From assembly GCA_900472925.1 (NCBI GenBank), contig UCJU01000020.1, positions 81,927-145,926 on the forward strand: a DNA stretch of 64,000 nucleotides, written 5' to 3'. The position numbers and the translations under genes are program-made. Shown piece after piece: positions 27,536-36,602 of this stretch. This stretch comes from Hyphomicrobiales bacterium. Lineage in GTDB: Bacteria; Pseudomonadota; Alphaproteobacteria; Rhizobiales; Rhizobiaceae. The notes beneath the pieces were generated by a model. That model searched no databases. It had not been told where the DNA came from and saw only the letters and a list, made by a program, of their open reading frames with translations. The first letter of the stretch is position 1, and each line of letters starts with the position of its first letter.

Positions 27536-27564
27536 AAAAGCCGGTCCCTGTGGCCGGCTTTTTT
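27536..27564 (+). terminator. Rho-independent terminator of ros
   Basis: AAGCCGG, a nine-base loop, CCGGCTT, then a T-run, 22 bp after the ros stop codon. Confidence 0.9.
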
Positions 27565-27716
27565 CATGCGGCCAAGGCGCTTCACCCAACTTTACTCCCC
27601 AAAAAACTAGGAAATTAGTCCAATATTTGCCCGTAGATTTTTGCGTTACGGTGTGGATTGCGACGCGCTTTATCATGGTGTATGAATTAATTCCTATTTT
27701 GTGAGGAGTTATATTC

Positions 27717-28124
27717 ATGGACCTCCAGCCATCCGAACCAAGATCGACTACCGGTCATCGTTACACTGCCTGCCACGCCGCTCCGTCATCATCGGTCTCG
27801 GCCGCCCATCGCCTGGCCTGCCAGCAGGTGCGTCAGATCACCTGTACTGTTTTTGCGGATATCGTCGATCGTGAAATGGTGCGGCGGGATCGACGCCATG
27901 CCATGTCGCACATCCGTCAGATTGCCCTTTATGTCAGCCATGTCGCGCTGTCCCTGCCTCTGTGGGAGGTGGCGATCTACTTCGGACGGGACCGGTCCAC
28001 CGCCAGTATCACCTGTCAAAAAGTGGAGGATCGCCGCGACGATCCGGGCTTCGACGCTTTCGTGACCGCCGTCGAGCAGGCGGTACAGCCCGTTCTCGAA
28101 ACGCTTCAGGCAGGTGCACAATGA
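27717..28124 (+). CDS. Stand-alone DnaA domain-IV-like DNA-binding protein
   Basis: 135 aa. Residues about 60-110 (RRHAMSHIRQIALYVSHVAL, then LPLWEVAIYFGRDRSTASITCQKVE) match the C-terminal DNA-binding domain of the replication initiator DnaA, including the basic loop and the GRDxST signature. The DnaA-box reading His of the usual GRDHTTV is Arg here. The AAA+ ATPase domain is absent, so it cannot initiate replication alone; it might compete for DnaA boxes or have a new specificity. Stop overlaps the DUF6456 start (ATGA). It lies between ros and sufE, an arrangement I believe is conserved in Rhizobiaceae. Confidence 0.75.
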   Translation: MDLQPSEPRSTTGHRYTACHAAPSSSVSAAHRLACQQVRQITCTVFADIVDREMVRRDRRHAMSHIRQIALYVSHVALSLPLWEVAIYFGRDRSTASITCQKVEDRRDDPGFDAFVTAVEQAVQPVLETLQAGAQ

Positions 28125-28921
28125 CGCAGAACAGAGACCGTGAGATTATTCGCCTGCTGCGCTTCATCGGCCATGGCCCTGCGCAGATCACGGGGATGGG
28201 CGATGACGTCGAGATCACCACGGATGGCGTCGCGGCGTCCCGAAAGGTCGGAAAGATCGTCATGGAGCAAGCGATTTCTGCCGGCTTGTTGCGCAGGGAC
28301 GGTCGCGTGCTTTACGTTCTGGATACGGCACGGGCCTTTATCAAACGGGCGATGGTGAAGGAGCGTGACGAGATCTTTCAGGAGCAGCATCGCCTGTGCG
28401 ATGTCGTTTCCGTGGATATCGAGGGTGAGCGCCACAATGCCAGGCGCAACGAACTCTCCTCACCAATCCATGCGCTTTCGCGCTTGAAGGACCGTGATGG
28501 TCAGGGCTTCTTTCCGGCAGATGCGCTCGAGGCTGGTGAAAGGCTGGCCAGCGACTTCCACCGTGGCCATTTGAGCCCGCGTATCACCGCATCCTGGGAG
28601 CCGCGTCTGGCAACGCGTGGCAAGGGGCAATCGAACGGCGCTCAGGATCTCAGCGACACCGCCATGTCCGCCCGCATGCGGTTTTCCAAGGCAGCGGATG
28701 CCATGGGTCCAGAACTGTCAGGCGTCGCCATCGATATCTGTTGTTTCGAAAAGGGTCTGGAACTGGTGGAGCGCGAGCGCCAATGGCCGGTGCGCTCGGC
28801 CAAACTCATGCTGCGCACCGCACTTCTGGCACTCGCCAGACACTACTCACCGCCGCCGCCCACCACGCGCAAACGCGAAACGCACCATTGGGGCGCCGAC
28901 GGTTACCGGCCAATTGTGTAA
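28121..28921 (+). CDS. DUF6456 domain protein
   Basis: 266 aa. The N-terminal 100 residues look like a DNA-binding/winged-helix region (REIIRLLRFIGHGPAQI, then KIVMEQAISAGLLRRDGRVLYVLD). The C-terminal part (SPIHALSRLKDRDGQGFFPADALEAGERLASDF, then ICCFEKGLELVERERQWPVRSAKLMLRTALLALARHY) is the DUF6456 region, resembling a terminase-small-subunit or sigma-like helical bundle. Translationally coupled to the DnaA-like gene, implying a joint function. It meets sufE tail-to-tail with no spacer. Confidence 0.72.
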   Translation: MTQNRDREIIRLLRFIGHGPAQITGMGDDVEITTDGVAASRKVGKIVMEQAISAGLLRRDGRVLYVLDTARAFIKRAMVKERDEIFQEQHRLCDVVSVDIEGERHNARRNELSSPIHALSRLKDRDGQGFFPADALEAGERLASDFHRGHLSPRITASWEPRLATRGKGQSNGAQDLSDTAMSARMRFSKAADAMGPELSGVAIDICCFEKGLELVERERQWPVRSAKLMLRTALLALARHYSPPPPTTRKRETHHWGADGYRPIV

Positions 28922-29338
28922 TCAGGCAGCCAACACCTGTGCTTCGCCCCTGATGCGGTTGACCATGGAACGCAGCCCGTTGGCGCGTTGGGAGGATAGA
29001 TGTTCGACAAGGCCGATTTTGCTGAACACTTCGATCGCGTCGAGGGCAGCGATCTCGGAAGCCTTTTTGCCGGAATAGACGGCCAGAACGATGGCGACGA
29101 GGCCGCGCACGATATGTGCGTCTGAATCACCCTCGAAGGTCAGCACGGGATCGGCGGCATCATCACTGTGGCTGACGACCCAGACCTGGCTTGCGCAGCC
29201 TTGCACCTTGTTTTCCGCGGTCTTCTTCTCATCGGCGAGATCAGGCAGCTCTTTTCCCAACTCGATGACATAGCGATAGCGGTCCTCCCAATCGTCGAGA
29301 AAGGCGAAATCGTCCATGATCTTGTCGAGAGAAGCCAT
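28922..29338 (-). CDS. sufE: Cysteine desulfuration protein SufE
   Basis: Sulfur acceptor of 138 aa that takes persulfide from SufS for Fe-S cluster assembly. The acceptor Cys48 is in KVQGCASQVWV; FAFLDDWEDRYRYVIELGK at the start and GLRSMVNRIR at the end are family hallmarks. ATG at 29338. It is away from any suf operon here. Its stop abuts the convergent DUF6456 gene with no room for a terminator, so the transcripts overlap. Confidence 0.94.
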   Translation of the reverse strand: MASLDKIMDDFAFLDDWEDRYRYVIELGKELPDLADEKKTAENKVQGCASQVWVVSHSDDAADPVLTFEGDSDAHIVRGLVAIVLAVYSGKKASEIAALDAIEVFSKIGLVEHLSSQRANGLRSMVNRIRGEAQVLAA

Positions 29339-29474
29339 TTGTCCGTCATCCGTTCGTTTCACGCTTCAACCTCGCCGCTCCATTCCTGCGATCGTAACAG
29401 AGGAGGGAGGTCTATCGTCGCTCTAGGCCTGCATATAGGTCAAACCGTCCCCGAATTGAACCGCCATGCCGACG

Positions 29475-29514
29475 AAAAAAAGCCCTGCGGCGAACCTTGT
29501 TCGTGCAGGGCTTT
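29475..29514 (-). terminator. Intrinsic terminator of the DUF5330 gene
   Basis: AAAGCCCTGC / GCAGGGCTTT stem with a 16-base loop that itself can pair (GAAC/GTTC), followed on the minus strand by seven Ts. Confidence 0.88.
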
Positions 29515-29573
29515 GCAAGTTGGGCAGTCAGGCGGCTCAGCGATGAGCAGCAAGAGGTGAAGACGCGAATTCC

Positions 29574-30005
29574 TCAGAGGGCAGGGCGACGCTGCGGCAG
29601 GGGAACATAGGGCTGGGACTTGATGGTGCCGGTCTTGATGTCATCGCTTTCCTGCGCAACATCCACGGTGGCGGCGGGTATGGTGACTGCTGGCGTCGAG
29701 GCATCGGCAAGCTTTACCGGCTGTTCGCTGCCAGCCAGTTGCGCGTCGATCAGCTGGTAGGCGACCTTTGCACCGTCACGGGCCCGCTCACCCAGCGCAT
29801 GAAATGTTTCTGCGCCCTTGACGCAGACGTCTGGTTTCTCAACGCAGATGGCGCTGACGTAGCGGTACGCCTCGCTGGCTGCCGAAACGGCGCCTGCGAC
29901 GTTCATCTGCGACGTCTGCGAATGGCTGTCGCTGGAACCACCGAAGTAGGACAGCGCCACCAGAACCAGCGAAAAGAAGATCGATGACTTGATCAAAAAC
30001 CACAT
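29574..30005 (-). CDS. DUF5330 protein, membrane anchored
   Basis: 143 aa. The ATG at 30005 has GGGGTAG upstream. One N-terminal helix (WFLIKSSIFFSLVLVALSYF) acts as signal anchor; the rest is periplasmic, with a conserved-looking segment containing two Cys (ICVEKPDVCVKGAETFHALGERARDGAKVAY) and a Pro-rich end. This pattern fits DUF5330 proteins of Rhizobiales, of unknown function. Monocistronic; divergent from the DivJ-like kinase. Confidence 0.72.
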   Translation of the reverse strand: MWFLIKSSIFFSLVLVALSYFGGSSDSHSQTSQMNVAGAVSAASEAYRYVSAICVEKPDVCVKGAETFHALGERARDGAKVAYQLIDAQLAGSEQPVKLADASTPAVTIPAATVDVAQESDDIKTGTIKSQPYVPLPQRRPAL

Positions 30006-30487
30006 TGCGAAACTACCCCGTTCAACCGCCGCCCTTTTCGGGTCATCCGTGTTTGCCCTGTTCCGTTTGCTTCGTTTCGGGCTTGATGTCACCCTAACCC
30101 CAACAGACCAACAGCCATTTGCAAAAACCGGCAGGATTTAATTCAAATTGTAGCTATTTGTTCCGTCGCAGGACCGATAATCGCATTTCGCTAGACTTTT
30201 AGCTGTCGATGTTAAGCATAATTGCGGCGGTCTCCAACGAATGCAGGGGATAGAGCTGGTAAGACCTGCCACAAAGATTAACGCAATCAGAAAAATATAA
30301 CGAAATCCTTTGCTTACCCGTCATTAACCATGAAACACAAAGTCTGGCGCAAATGCTCCGAAATGAGACTCTGCCGGGTTTTAAGGGCTTTTGGTGCCTT
30401 TGCTTTTAGCCTTTCCTTAAGCCGCAGCCACCTATTGTCGGGCATGGTTAAGGGCTGTCCGGCCCATAGGAAGTCGGTGTTCAGGTA
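30006..30487. other. Divergent promoter region DUF5330 / divJ
   Basis: About 480 bp without a gene. It contains the two divergent promoters. Several TTAA tetramers are present, but I did not find a clean TTAA-N7-TTAAC CtrA box by eye. Confidence 0.4.
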
Positions 30488-32023
30488 TTGCGTAATATAA
30501 CGGAAAAAGCGATTGCGTTGATCGATCATGCGACGGGCATGTGGCTGTCTCGCATGGAAGAAGACGAAAGCGTGAAAACCGCAACGGTTCAGGCCTTGCG
30601 TCGTCTCGTCGCCTTCGGCCTTGCTGCATTTCTGGTTGTTCCAGCCGTGTTCTGCCTGATCTTCCCGGTCTCCGTTGCGCTGCCTCTGGGCGTTGCCACC
30701 GTCTTTGCCGTGTTTCTTGCCGCCGCCGCCTCGCTGCTGGCCTTGCGCAAGCCGGTCAAGCCGGAAGCTGTCGTCGCAGGGCCGACACAGCATATGGTGC
30801 TGGCAACACAGGTGCCCGGCCTTCTGATGGTGTTCGATGAGCACGGCGTCGTCAAAAGCGTGTCCGGTCGTGACCTCAAGCAATTTCCGGTGCGGTTCCA
30901 GAATTGCGCGGGCCATTTCTTTGCGGAACTGGTGCATGTCTCGGATCGTATCGGGCTGATGCAGGCGTTCGACGCGCTGCGTCAGGGCGAGGACAATGCG
31001 ATTGCCGATCTGCGTTTCGAGAACGGCACTGCGGCCCGCCAGACCCAGTTCATTCATGGTCGTATGGATATCACAGCCGAGCGCGACCGTTTCGGCAGGC
31101 TGACTGCCGTGGTTGGTCAACTGCGCGATATCACTGAAAAGGAAATCCTGCGCAAGGAGGTTGCCCGCAAGGTGGCTGAAGCCGAATCGGCAAACGATGC
31201 CAAGTCGCGCTTTCTGGCCGCCGTCAGCCATGAGCTGCGCACGCCGCTGAATGCCGTTCTCGGCTTTTCCGATATTCTAGCAGGCGAGTATTTCGGCAAG
31301 CTGGAAAACGACCGTCAACGTGAATATGTCTCGCTGATCCGCCAATCCGGCGCGCATCTCCTGTCTGTGGTCAACACCATGCTGGATATGAGCAAGCTAG
31401 AAGCGGGCCATTACGAGCTGATGATGGAGCCGTTCCGCATCTCGGATGCCATCAGCACTTGCGAAGGCATGTTGGGTCTTCAGGCCAAGCAGAAGGGCCT
31501 GACACTGACCAGCCGCATCCAGCGCGACATGGGGGAGATCGTTGCCGATCAACGCGCCATCCAGCAGGTTCTGATCAATCTTGCCGGCAACGCCATCAAG
31601 TTTACCGAATCGGGTGGTGTGGTCTCCATGGATGCATCGCTGGAAGGCGGCTTGCTGAAACTGACCGTCAGCGATACCGGCATCGGCATTGCCGCCGACA
31701 AGATCGAGCTTCTCGGCCAGCCTTTCATGCAGGTCCAGAACGAATATACCCGCCGCTACGAAGGCACCGGCCTTGGCCTTGCTTTGGTCAAGGGATTGGT
31801 GGAGTTGCATGGCGGCACCGTGACTATCACCAGCCGTCCCGGTGAGGGTACGATGGTAACGATCCTGATGCCAGCGGATGGCTCCGGCCATAAGACGGGC
31901 GCGGATCGGGAAAATGCAAAGGAGCCGGTGGAGTTTCCACCGCGTCTCAAGCCACAGACATCTGTCACGGACACGATGAAGGAGGATATTGCGGATGGCC
32001 GCGCCAAAGCGAAAATCGCCTAG
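30488..32023 (+). CDS. divJ: DivJ-like PAS sensor histidine kinase
   Basis: 511 aa. Two transmembrane helices (about 41-60 and 63-86) with almost no periplasmic loop, a PAS-like domain (about 103-215), HisKA with phospho-acceptor His248 in SHELRTPLNAVLGFSD, and HATPase_c with N, G1 (SDTGIGI), F and G2 (YEGTGLGLALVKGL) boxes. This matches DivJ/PleC-type kinases that phosphorylate DivK. As I recall, divJ of A. tumefaciens lies a few genes after ros, as here, which supports the name. Start is a TTG at 30488 with AGG upstream; ATGs at 30539 and 30554 are alternatives. It overlaps the next gene by 29 bp. Confidence 0.78.
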   Translation: MRNITEKAIALIDHATGMWLSRMEEDESVKTATVQALRRLVAFGLAAFLVVPAVFCLIFPVSVALPLGVATVFAVFLAAAASLLALRKPVKPEAVVAGPTQHMVLATQVPGLLMVFDEHGVVKSVSGRDLKQFPVRFQNCAGHFFAELVHVSDRIGLMQAFDALRQGEDNAIADLRFENGTAARQTQFIHGRMDITAERDRFGRLTAVVGQLRDITEKEILRKEVARKVAEAESANDAKSRFLAAVSHELRTPLNAVLGFSDILAGEYFGKLENDRQREYVSLIRQSGAHLLSVVNTMLDMSKLEAGHYELMMEPFRISDAISTCEGMLGLQAKQKGLTLTSRIQRDMGEIVADQRAIQQVLINLAGNAIKFTESGGVVSMDASLEGGLLKLTVSDTGIGIAADKIELLGQPFMQVQNEYTRRYEGTGLGLALVKGLVELHGGTVTITSRPGEGTMVTILMPADGSGHKTGADRENAKEPVEFPPRLKPQTSVTDTMKEDIADGRAKAKIA

Positions 32024-32939
32024 GAAAACACCGGCCCGCAAGGAGCCGGGTTTCGTTTCCGTGGCCGCTCTCGCCATGGGACAGCAACTTCTGCGTCATC
32101 CTAAACTCGTCGGCGGCTGCACCGCCTTCATGGTCGTGTTCGGCTTCGTTGCCGCCAATGCGTTGTGGTATCAGCCCGGCCATCATCCATCGCCATTCCT
32201 GCGCACCCGCGATGAGGAAAATCCCAACGGCATTCCCGGATATCGCCTGGCCTCGGGGCTGGCAGAGCACGGCAACGTCACAACCTTCCGCATCGAACGC
32301 CAGACGGATACGCCGACGAACGCTCCGGCTGCGGTCCAGCCAGCGATGCAGCCTGCCGCACCGGCTGGGGCCACTGATCCAGCCGCGCACCAACCGTCCG
32401 AACTCGTTGCCGAAATCCAGCGAGAGCTTGCCCGCCGTGGCCTCTATGAAGGTGCCGCAGACGGTATGCCCGGACCCCGCACCACCGCTGCCGTGCTGTT
32501 TTTCGAGGAAACTGTCGGCATGGAACAGACTGGCGAGCCGACGAGCCGGATTCTTTCAGCCCTGAAAATAGACAGTGCCACCACGGTCGCAGCCATTCCC
32601 AAGGCTCTTCCGAAGGACCGTCCTGCCGCTGCCAATTCCGGCGGCGTGGCGATCGATCCCGTGGCGGCGGCCATTCGCAATGCCGAGAGCAATCCCCCCA
32701 AGGCGCAGCCCGTGTCGCTCGCATCTGGCCCGTCGGCCAAGCCTGCTGAGAAGGATCTCGTGTCCAAGATACAGCAGGGCCTCGTCAACATCGCCTATGC
32801 CTCCGTGAAGGTGGATGGCGTGCCGGGCGAACAGACGCGAACTGCGATCCGCAACTTCGAAAAGCATTACCGCCTGCCAGAAACCGGCGAACCCAACGAA
32901 GCGGTGCTGAAAAAGCTGAAATCCATCGGCGCCTTGTGA
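31995..32939 (+). CDS. Membrane protein with two peptidoglycan-binding domains
   Basis: 314 aa. A basic cytoplasmic N-terminus (KRKSPRKTPARKEP), one transmembrane helix near residues 40-58, then a periplasmic part with a Pro/Ala-rich linker and two PG_binding_1 modules, residues about 135-190 (VAEIQRELARRGLYEGAADGMPGPRT) and 250-312 (VSKIQQGLVNIAYASVKVDGVPGEQT). ATG at 31995 has AAGGAGG nine bases upstream, lying inside divJ, so the two are co-translated. The link suggests coupling of cell-cycle signalling to cell-wall sensing; this is inference. Confidence 0.82.
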   Translation: MAAPKRKSPRKTPARKEPGFVSVAALAMGQQLLRHPKLVGGCTAFMVVFGFVAANALWYQPGHHPSPFLRTRDEENPNGIPGYRLASGLAEHGNVTTFRIERQTDTPTNAPAAVQPAMQPAAPAGATDPAAHQPSELVAEIQRELARRGLYEGAADGMPGPRTTAAVLFFEETVGMEQTGEPTSRILSALKIDSATTVAAIPKALPKDRPAAANSGGVAIDPVAAAIRNAESNPPKAQPVSLASGPSAKPAEKDLVSKIQQGLVNIAYASVKVDGVPGEQTRTAIRNFEKHYRLPETGEPNEAVLKKLKSIGAL

Positions 32940-32956
32940 TATCGGCAGAGCCTGAC

Positions 32957-33301
32957 ATGCGCCTCAAATCCGAGATTTTCGTTTCAGCCCTTATTCGCCG
33001 TGTGTTCTCCGCAGGCGAATTCGCCGCCATCGAGCGCAAGGGCGCGGATGCGGCGGGCGCGATTTTCATTCGTCAGCGCCTGCGCAACGGCCTGGAAAAT
33101 CTCTATGGCCCGGCACCGCAAAGCTTTTCCGATGATGAAGAGGTAAGGGCGGAGCGCCGTTTCGAACTGCGTCTGAGGCAGGCTGGGGCGGGGGAGGCGG
33201 ATGCGCTGCTGGAGAAAGAGCGCCGGTTCGACAGCGACCTGTGGGTCGTGGAATTGGAAACGGATACGGTAGACGGCTTGTTTACAGTCGTCTCGGATTG
33301 A
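32957..33301 (+). CDS. DUF1491 family protein
   Basis: 114-aa soluble protein matching the DUF1491 pattern: RLKSEIFVSALIRRVF at the start, GADAAGAIFIRQRL, then RRFDSDLWVVELE near the end. ATG at 32957, 17 bp after the preceding stop, so part of the divJ operon. Function unknown; widespread in alphaproteobacteria. Confidence 0.8.
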   Translation: MRLKSEIFVSALIRRVFSAGEFAAIERKGADAAGAIFIRQRLRNGLENLYGPAPQSFSDDEEVRAERRFELRLRQAGAGEADALLEKERRFDSDLWVVELETDTVDGLFTVVSD

Positions 33302-33335
33302 GCCATCGCCGGATCGACCCGGTCAGACGCGCTGC

Positions 33336-34247
33336 CTATCGCCTGACCACCAGCTTTTCACGTTCGGCTTCCCGGGCAGAAGCAGCGTCCTGCGCTGGAT
33401 CCACGGTATAGCGGTCGGCACGGCGCCAGCTTTCGATGCGGTCTTCGCATTGGCCGGGGTTCAGCGTGTCGAGCATGGTTTCGGCGCGCGTCATGTCGCC
33501 GTCGCGCACCTTGAGGTGCGGATAGAAACATTCCAGCACGAAGGCGGCATCGGAAAAGTCCATGCCGAGGCCAATCATGGTGGTCGCCAGTTGCTGGCCG
33601 GAAATATCCAGCATGATCCGTTCCGACAACCAATGACTTGCCGAGAGCGAGTCCGAAAGGGCAGTGGAAAATTGCCGCGCATTGCGTTCACGGGCAAAGC
33701 GCACCAGCAGCGCTTCCTGCACGTCCGTCAGGCGGCGTGCACCCAGAGTGTCGCTCACCGGGCGCTGGAGCTGGCGTGCCATGGTGCGAAGCTGACGGCG
33801 CAAGTCTTCCTCGCGCGCGGCAATCGTCTCCTCCATCACGCGTGCGACATTGGATGCCTTGGCGTGCCGCTCTTCGGTGGAAAGTTTGGGCGTCTGGTGC
33901 GAATGACGCAGGCCCACCAGGGCATCGATGACGGTCGGCGACAGGTCATCACGACGGACGATGGTGCGCGCATGCGCTCCGCCCTGGGTACGGGCAATCG
34001 CAATCAACGTATCGTCATCGAGGCATTTGGACGACACGAGGAATGGCGCCGATAGTCCGATGGGCTGGCTGGCAATGAAAAACGCGACCGCCGAGGGAAT
34101 GTTGGGATTTTGCGACAGGGCCGCGACCGCTTCACGCTTGGCTTCTGCCGTGCATGCGGAAAACAGCGGCATGAACAGCTCTGCAAACTGACGAAGCTCG
34201 GATTTGGACGGATGAGATAGACCTTCGAAACTCGATACGGTGGCCAT
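33336..34247 (-). CDS. DUF2336 protein
   Basis: 303-aa, wholly helical, soluble protein. The repeated helical pattern (AEAKREAVAALSQNPNIPSAVAFFIASQP, then SSKCLDDDTLIAIARTQ, then ARTIVRRDDLSPTVIDALV) resembles HEAT-like DUF2336 proteins of alphaproteobacteria. ATG at 34247; the open frame upstream is unsupported. Convergent with DUF1491. Some DUF2336 proteins are linked to motility or adhesion regulation, but no assignment is possible here. Confidence 0.75.
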   Translation of the reverse strand: MATVSSFEGLSHPSKSELRQFAELFMPLFSACTAEAKREAVAALSQNPNIPSAVAFFIASQPIGLSAPFLVSSKCLDDDTLIAIARTQGGAHARTIVRRDDLSPTVIDALVGLRHSHQTPKLSTEERHAKASNVARVMEETIAAREEDLRRQLRTMARQLQRPVSDTLGARRLTDVQEALLVRFARERNARQFSTALSDSLSASHWLSERIMLDISGQQLATTMIGLGMDFSDAAFVLECFYPHLKVRDGDMTRAETMLDTLNPGQCEDRIESWRRADRYTVDPAQDAASAREAEREKLVVRR

Positions 34248-35034
34248 CAGCACAACGTCTTTCTTTCTATCGGCGCTTGGCCTTTCTAGTTCTCGAAACC
34301 GGTCGGTCAACGCAATACCCAATGTGACGCAAAACAAAACGATCCGTTCAAGTTATAACAAACGTGTTGACGCCCTGTTAACCAGCACAGGTGCAAAGCG
34401 TTTTTTTGCTGCTATGCACAGCAAATTTTAAGACATGCATTTGAAGAGCGGCGATCTATGAAAGAGGGTGGCCTTGGCGCAGTTGACACGCAACGGGGCG
34501 CCAGCGGGGACTCGTCCGCATTGCCGAAGACATGGAAAGACGAGCCCCTGACCGTCATCATGGCGGCTGTCTGCCTTAGACATCACGGAAACGACGCGCG
34601 TCAAACGCAGCTGCGTCAAAAAATAACCGGCAAATTCTTGGCCGCGCCCAATTGATTATAAATTACAACGGGTTTTCACGGCGTGCCGTTTTCCGGTTCA
34701 CGGAAGTGTTATGGGAGGGTTTTTGAGGCCATTACGCAATCCCATAAATTTTAATGGGATATGTGTCGATGGAAGAATATTAGTATTAACCAATGATTAA
34801 CCTCTACATGTTTGTAATGCGTCAAGGCAGTCTGCAGATTCGGTGCTGGATTTCGAATGTGAAATCGAGCGTATACTGCAGCAAGCGAGATGCTTGCAGC
34901 CGCTTCTTGCCTCCCATGCCAGTCTGTGGACTGGAAATGCACAATGTTGTGGTGAATGGCATTCCAGCGCGCGTCTAACGCATCCGCGCGATTATTCAAC
35001 AAACAAGCGTCATGCCCCCTGAGAGGAGAAATAG
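34248..35034. other. Long gene-poor intergenic region
   Basis: Nearly 800 bp with no supported gene. A 65-codon frame at 34458-34655 lacks a ribosome site and family features. The sequence is AT-rich between 34640 and 34900, including many TTAA and ATTAACC motifs, and should include promoters of the DUF2336 gene and the small gene at 35035. A small RNA is possible but I see no terminator-like hairpin to support one. Confidence 0.45.
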
Positions 35035-35241
35035 ATGACGGAAATTATTTCGTTTTATGCGGCGTCCCGTCGCCTCAACAGACCCACAGACACGCCAAGA
35101 GCGACAGGCGGCCCTGCGCAGCTGCTGTTTTTCACCGGCGTTCGCTACGAGCGCGCTGCGGTCGAAATTCAGATCGAAACGCAGAAAAAACCGCGCAAGC
35201 GCAAGGTTATTGCTACAGCGGATGCCGCCGTCGGTTCGTGA
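35035..35241 (+). CDS. Small conserved-looking protein
   Basis: 68 aa, ATG at 35035 preceded by GAGAGGAGAAATAG, an excellent ribosome site. The sequence (ISFYAASRRLNRPTDTPRATGGPAQLLFFTGVRYER and a basic KKPRKRK stretch) is Arg- and Lys-rich with no membrane segment. It looks like a small nucleic-acid-associated protein, but no family is recognised. Isolated. Confidence 0.65.
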   Translation: MTEIISFYAASRRLNRPTDTPRATGGPAQLLFFTGVRYERAAVEIQIETQKKPRKRKVIATADAAVGS

Positions 35242-35262
35242 TCTGATCGAGCAGGTTGGCGG

Positions 35263-35811
35263 TCAAGACCAGGGCGTTTGCTCGCATTTCGCCTCGCTCA
35301 GAAACCGCGCCGCTTCCTCGGAGAAGCTTGGCTGCGGCACCATGGTCCGCAAAACGGCATAGCCCTTGTTCTGTCCCGCTTCCACCAGAATGGACTTTGA
35401 CAGCCCTTCCGGTTGCGCCTTGCGAAGGGCGGCAAGCTGCACCTGATTGGCGACCAGAATATCCATCTCGCCGCCGGCGGAGGTGCGATCGTTCATGCTG
35501 AAAATTTCATTGGACGCGCTGTCGAACACGGACACCGACCAGAACGGCACCACGCCGAACGCGGCCAGTCGTGTTGGCTTGTCAGTCACATCGAAAGTAC
35601 AGACGGCAACCCGCATGAAGGGATCGCCGCTGCCCAGATCCGCCTTTTCGCGGTTCTCATCCAGAAGATGAAAAAGGTTGGGCGCGCCTTCCGCCAAAGA
35701 GCGGGTATAGGCATCGCGGTTGGAAAAGTGCGGGATCGACAACAAGATCACCAGATGCAGCACCGCTGCGCCGACAAGGCCGACGAATACCGCAAAAACG
35801 AGCTTAAGCAT
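35263..35811 (-). CDS. DUF1254-type envelope protein
   Basis: 182 aa with an N-terminal helix (MLKLVFAVFVGLVGAAVLHLV) acting as signal anchor. The periplasmic part includes VPFWSVSVFDSASNEIFSMNDRT, typical of DUF1254 proteins. Starts within the last codons of the DUF1214 gene (8-bp overlap), so translated as a pair. In Rhizobiales these two genes commonly travel together; function unknown. Confidence 0.75.
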   Translation of the reverse strand: MLKLVFAVFVGLVGAAVLHLVILLSIPHFSNRDAYTRSLAEGAPNLFHLLDENREKADLGSGDPFMRVAVCTFDVTDKPTRLAAFGVVPFWSVSVFDSASNEIFSMNDRTSAGGEMDILVANQVQLAALRKAQPEGLSKSILVEAGQNKGYAVLRTMVPQPSFSEEAARFLSEAKCEQTPWS

Positions 35812-36391
35812 GTCCGCACCCCGTTTTCTGGATGTCCGGCATCTTGATGTCGATCAGTCCCGTGCTGCTTGCAACCGGCGTATCCAACAGCGTCAATACC
35901 AGCTTGAAGTTTGCGCCCGGTGGCACCGCCAGCCAGTTATAGGTCTGTGCCGCCGCAGCTACGCTGATGTCCATGCCGCCATCCGGCCCATGAAGAAGCG
36001 TGCGGGAATTCAGCGCGATGGGGCGACCGGAACCATCATCCAGAAGGTTTCCCTGCTGATCGGCAGCATAGAGGGTCCAGAAGCGGGAAGGTGGCACCGT
36101 GCCGGTCAATTTATATTGGCATTCACCCGTCAGGCGCTGGCCGCTGCTGTCGACAGCCGCGCTAAAGCTCAGTCCTTCGGCAGTTCCGTACAACAGCTTA
36201 CCGGCATCCGCCCGGTGCGATTTTGCGTAAGGGTCGGCCTCGATGGTCTGCGCCTCGGGAAACGCGTCCCACGCGCCGATCTTGATCGAGCCGAAACCCT
36301 CGGTCGCCTCCAGAGCCGCAAGCGTGGACAATATGCCGCCGCCAAAAGCGATGATGAGCGAAATGGCAACAAGGAATGGAACTCGAAACAC
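35804..36391 (-). CDS. DUF1214 protein
   Basis: 195 aa. One N-terminal helix followed by a periplasmic beta-rich domain with FWTLYAADQQGNLLDDG, LNSRTLL and NWLAVPPGANFKLVLTLLDTP, the core of DUF1214. Start is a GTG at 36391 with GGGA upstream. First gene of the DUF1214-DUF1254 pair on the minus strand. Confidence 0.78.
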   Translation of the reverse strand: MFRVPFLVAISLIIAFGGGILSTLAALEATEGFGSIKIGAWDAFPEAQTIEADPYAKSHRADAGKLLYGTAEGLSFSAAVDSSGQRLTGECQYKLTGTVPPSRFWTLYAADQQGNLLDDGSGRPIALNSRTLLHGPDGGMDISVAAAAQTYNWLAVPPGANFKLVLTLLDTPVASSTGLIDIKMPDIQKTGCGHA

Positions 36392-36602
36392 GCTGTTTTC
36401 CCGTTTTGAAACAGGTGAGCGTTAGCACTGATTCCGCTTCGGGGAAATGGGCAGAGCAAAGCCCAAGCAGGCTTTGCCGAGATCTCCACGACCTTTGCCG
36501 AGGATCGACTGAATTAACCCCTATATACCGCATGACCGCTTTGCCAGGCACAACTCAGTGGCTCAAAGGGGCAGTGGGGCGAGGGAGCCCCACCGTCACC
36601 CA

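Noticed and set aside
30006..30487. CtrA binding site upstream of divJ
   Set aside because: Several TTAA words are present but none with the correct seven-base spacing could be found by eye.
34458..34655. 65-codon frame in the gene-poor region
   Set aside because: No ribosome site, no recognised motif and low-complexity composition.
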